Positions 6,118 to 6,685 of a DNA stretch of 6,685 nt are shown here, one piece after another (within the stretch, counting starts at the first letter, position 1; each line of letters begins with the position of its first letter). Origin of the DNA: an uncultured Eubacteriales bacterium. GTDB taxonomy: Bacteria > Bacillota > Clostridia > Oscillospirales > Oscillospiraceae. The stretch lies in contig USHP01000113.1 in the NCBI GenBank assembly GCA_900554625.1, forward strand, positions 1 through 6,685, given 5' to 3'. The notes beneath the pieces are model-generated. The model saw nothing but the letters and a program-made list of their open reading frames with translations, did no database searches and had not been told where the DNA came from. A program made the position numbers and the translations under genes.

Positions 6118-6685
6118 TTAGTGTTTATTGTTATATGTATTGCTTACAAATGTCAGGATGGATCTGGCCTTCTCCTTGAAATCAACGCAGTTTACCTGCT
6201 CGATCTCGCGGATCATGTCCATATCCAGTTTTGCGGTGCCGCTGTACGCACCGCACAGGGCTGCTGCCATCGCGCCGATGGTATCGGTGTCGCCGCCCAG
6301 GTTTGCACCCAGGCGGGCCGCATGCATGGGATCGCCGCCGCAGCGGTGGAAGAATGTCAAAACCACAGCTACGGTATCTTCACAGTCCATAGAGTACTCG
6401 ATCTTGCCGAAGACCTCTGCAAGGAACTTCTCGTCATCAGCGGTTTTGGTGGAAAGCGCCAGCATTTCATCCAGCATAGGCAGTAGGCGGCTCTCACCCT
6501 TGGGATAGCCCTTCTTTTCCGCGATAACAGCACCGCGGCGGGCAGCATCCAGAACACTTTCCAGCGTACTGTCGCTGCTGAGTGCTTCCGCCACAGCGGA
6601 AGCCACCGCACCGGCACCGGCCATGGCACGGTTGCTGCCGTGGGTAGGCAGGCACAGCGTAGCCGCGTCCAGTGCCGCCTGCTCG
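6118..6685 (-). CDS. ADP-ribosylglycohydrolase-family protein, C-terminal part (5' end beyond the window)
   Basis: The frame stays open to the right edge, so about 188 C-terminal residues are visible and the first third or so is missing; no start should be placed at the internal Met at 6624, since the codons upstream of it read LPTHGSNRAMAGAGAVA in family-consistent form (the family commonly has a T-H-G/N-x-R then an alanine-rich helix). The strongest signature is LGANLGGDTDTIGAMAAALCGAYSG, whose GGDTDT contributes Asp and Thr ligands of the binuclear metal centre that cleaves N-glycosidic ADP-ribosyl bonds. The family (DraG, ARH1-3, YegU) also includes catabolic members acting on small nucleoside-like glycosides, and placement in a permease/aldolase/dehydrogenase operon favours that over protein de-ADP-ribosylation here. 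It is cytoplasmic as far as visible. The first-half metal ligands cannot be checked. The stop is 20 bases from the next gene. Confidence 0.9.
   Translation of the reverse strand, partial: EQAALDAATLCLPTHGSNRAMAGAGAVASAVAEALSSDSTLESVLDAARRGAVIAEKKGYPKGESRLLPMLDEMLALSTKTADDEKFLAEVFGKIEYSMDCEDTVAVVLTFFHRCGGDPMHAARLGANLGGDTDTIGAMAAALCGAYSGTAKLDMDMIREIEQVNCVDFKEKARSILTFVSNTYNNKH

Noticed and set aside
6118..6624. ADP-ribosylglycohydrolase gene beginning at the Met at 6624
   Set aside because: The frame continues upstream to the window edge with family-like residues, so this Met is internal and the gene is only partial here.

Overview
The window looks like part of a chromosome from a Gram-positive gut-type Clostridia, most likely an Oscillospiraceae relative. 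This is inferred from the mid-to-high GC by eye, strong AGGAGG-type ribosome binding sites before nearly every gene, two small-peptide lipoproteins (suggesting a single membrane), and the enzyme repertoire. No rRNA, tRNA, mobile element, CRISPR array or phage gene was seen.

All eight genes lie on the minus strand, so transcription runs from high to low coordinates. In that order they are: the C-terminal part of an ADP-ribosylglycohydrolase-family protein (cut by the right edge); a small lipoprotein with a sulfite-oxidase/molybdopterin-binding-like fold; a lipoprotein phosphodiesterase/nucleotide pyrophosphatase of the alkaline phosphatase superfamily; an NCS1 (CodB-like) nucleobase permease; a DhnA-type class I aldolase; a zinc-dependent medium-chain dehydrogenase; an NAD-kinase-fold protein (AcoX-like); and the first 54 residues of an iron-type alcohol dehydrogenase (cut by the left edge). 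Gaps are 11 to 20 bases everywhere except one 130-base gap (5452-5581), which carries a perfect 12-bp inverted repeat and other small foldable segments. The last six genes therefore look like one tight transcription unit, with the first two probably co-transcribed or differentially expressed across the hairpin.

Read together, the set looks like a catabolic route for a phosphorylated N-glycoside or nucleoside-like compound. A surface phosphodiesterase would release a substrate, a permease import it, an ADP-ribosylglycohydrolase-family hydrolase cleave an N-glycosidic bond, an NAD-kinase-fold protein possibly phosphorylate or act as an accessory, a Schiff-base aldolase split the sugar phosphate, and two dehydrogenases handle the resulting aldehyde, ketone or alcohol. 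The family combination resembles the E. coli fbaB-yegT-yegU-yegV neighbourhood (DhnA aldolase, nucleoside transporter, ADP-ribosylglycohydrolase, PfkB kinase), but with a different transporter, no PfkB kinase in view, an added exported phosphodiesterase and two added dehydrogenases. The individual family calls are strong; the joint pathway and its substrate are inference.
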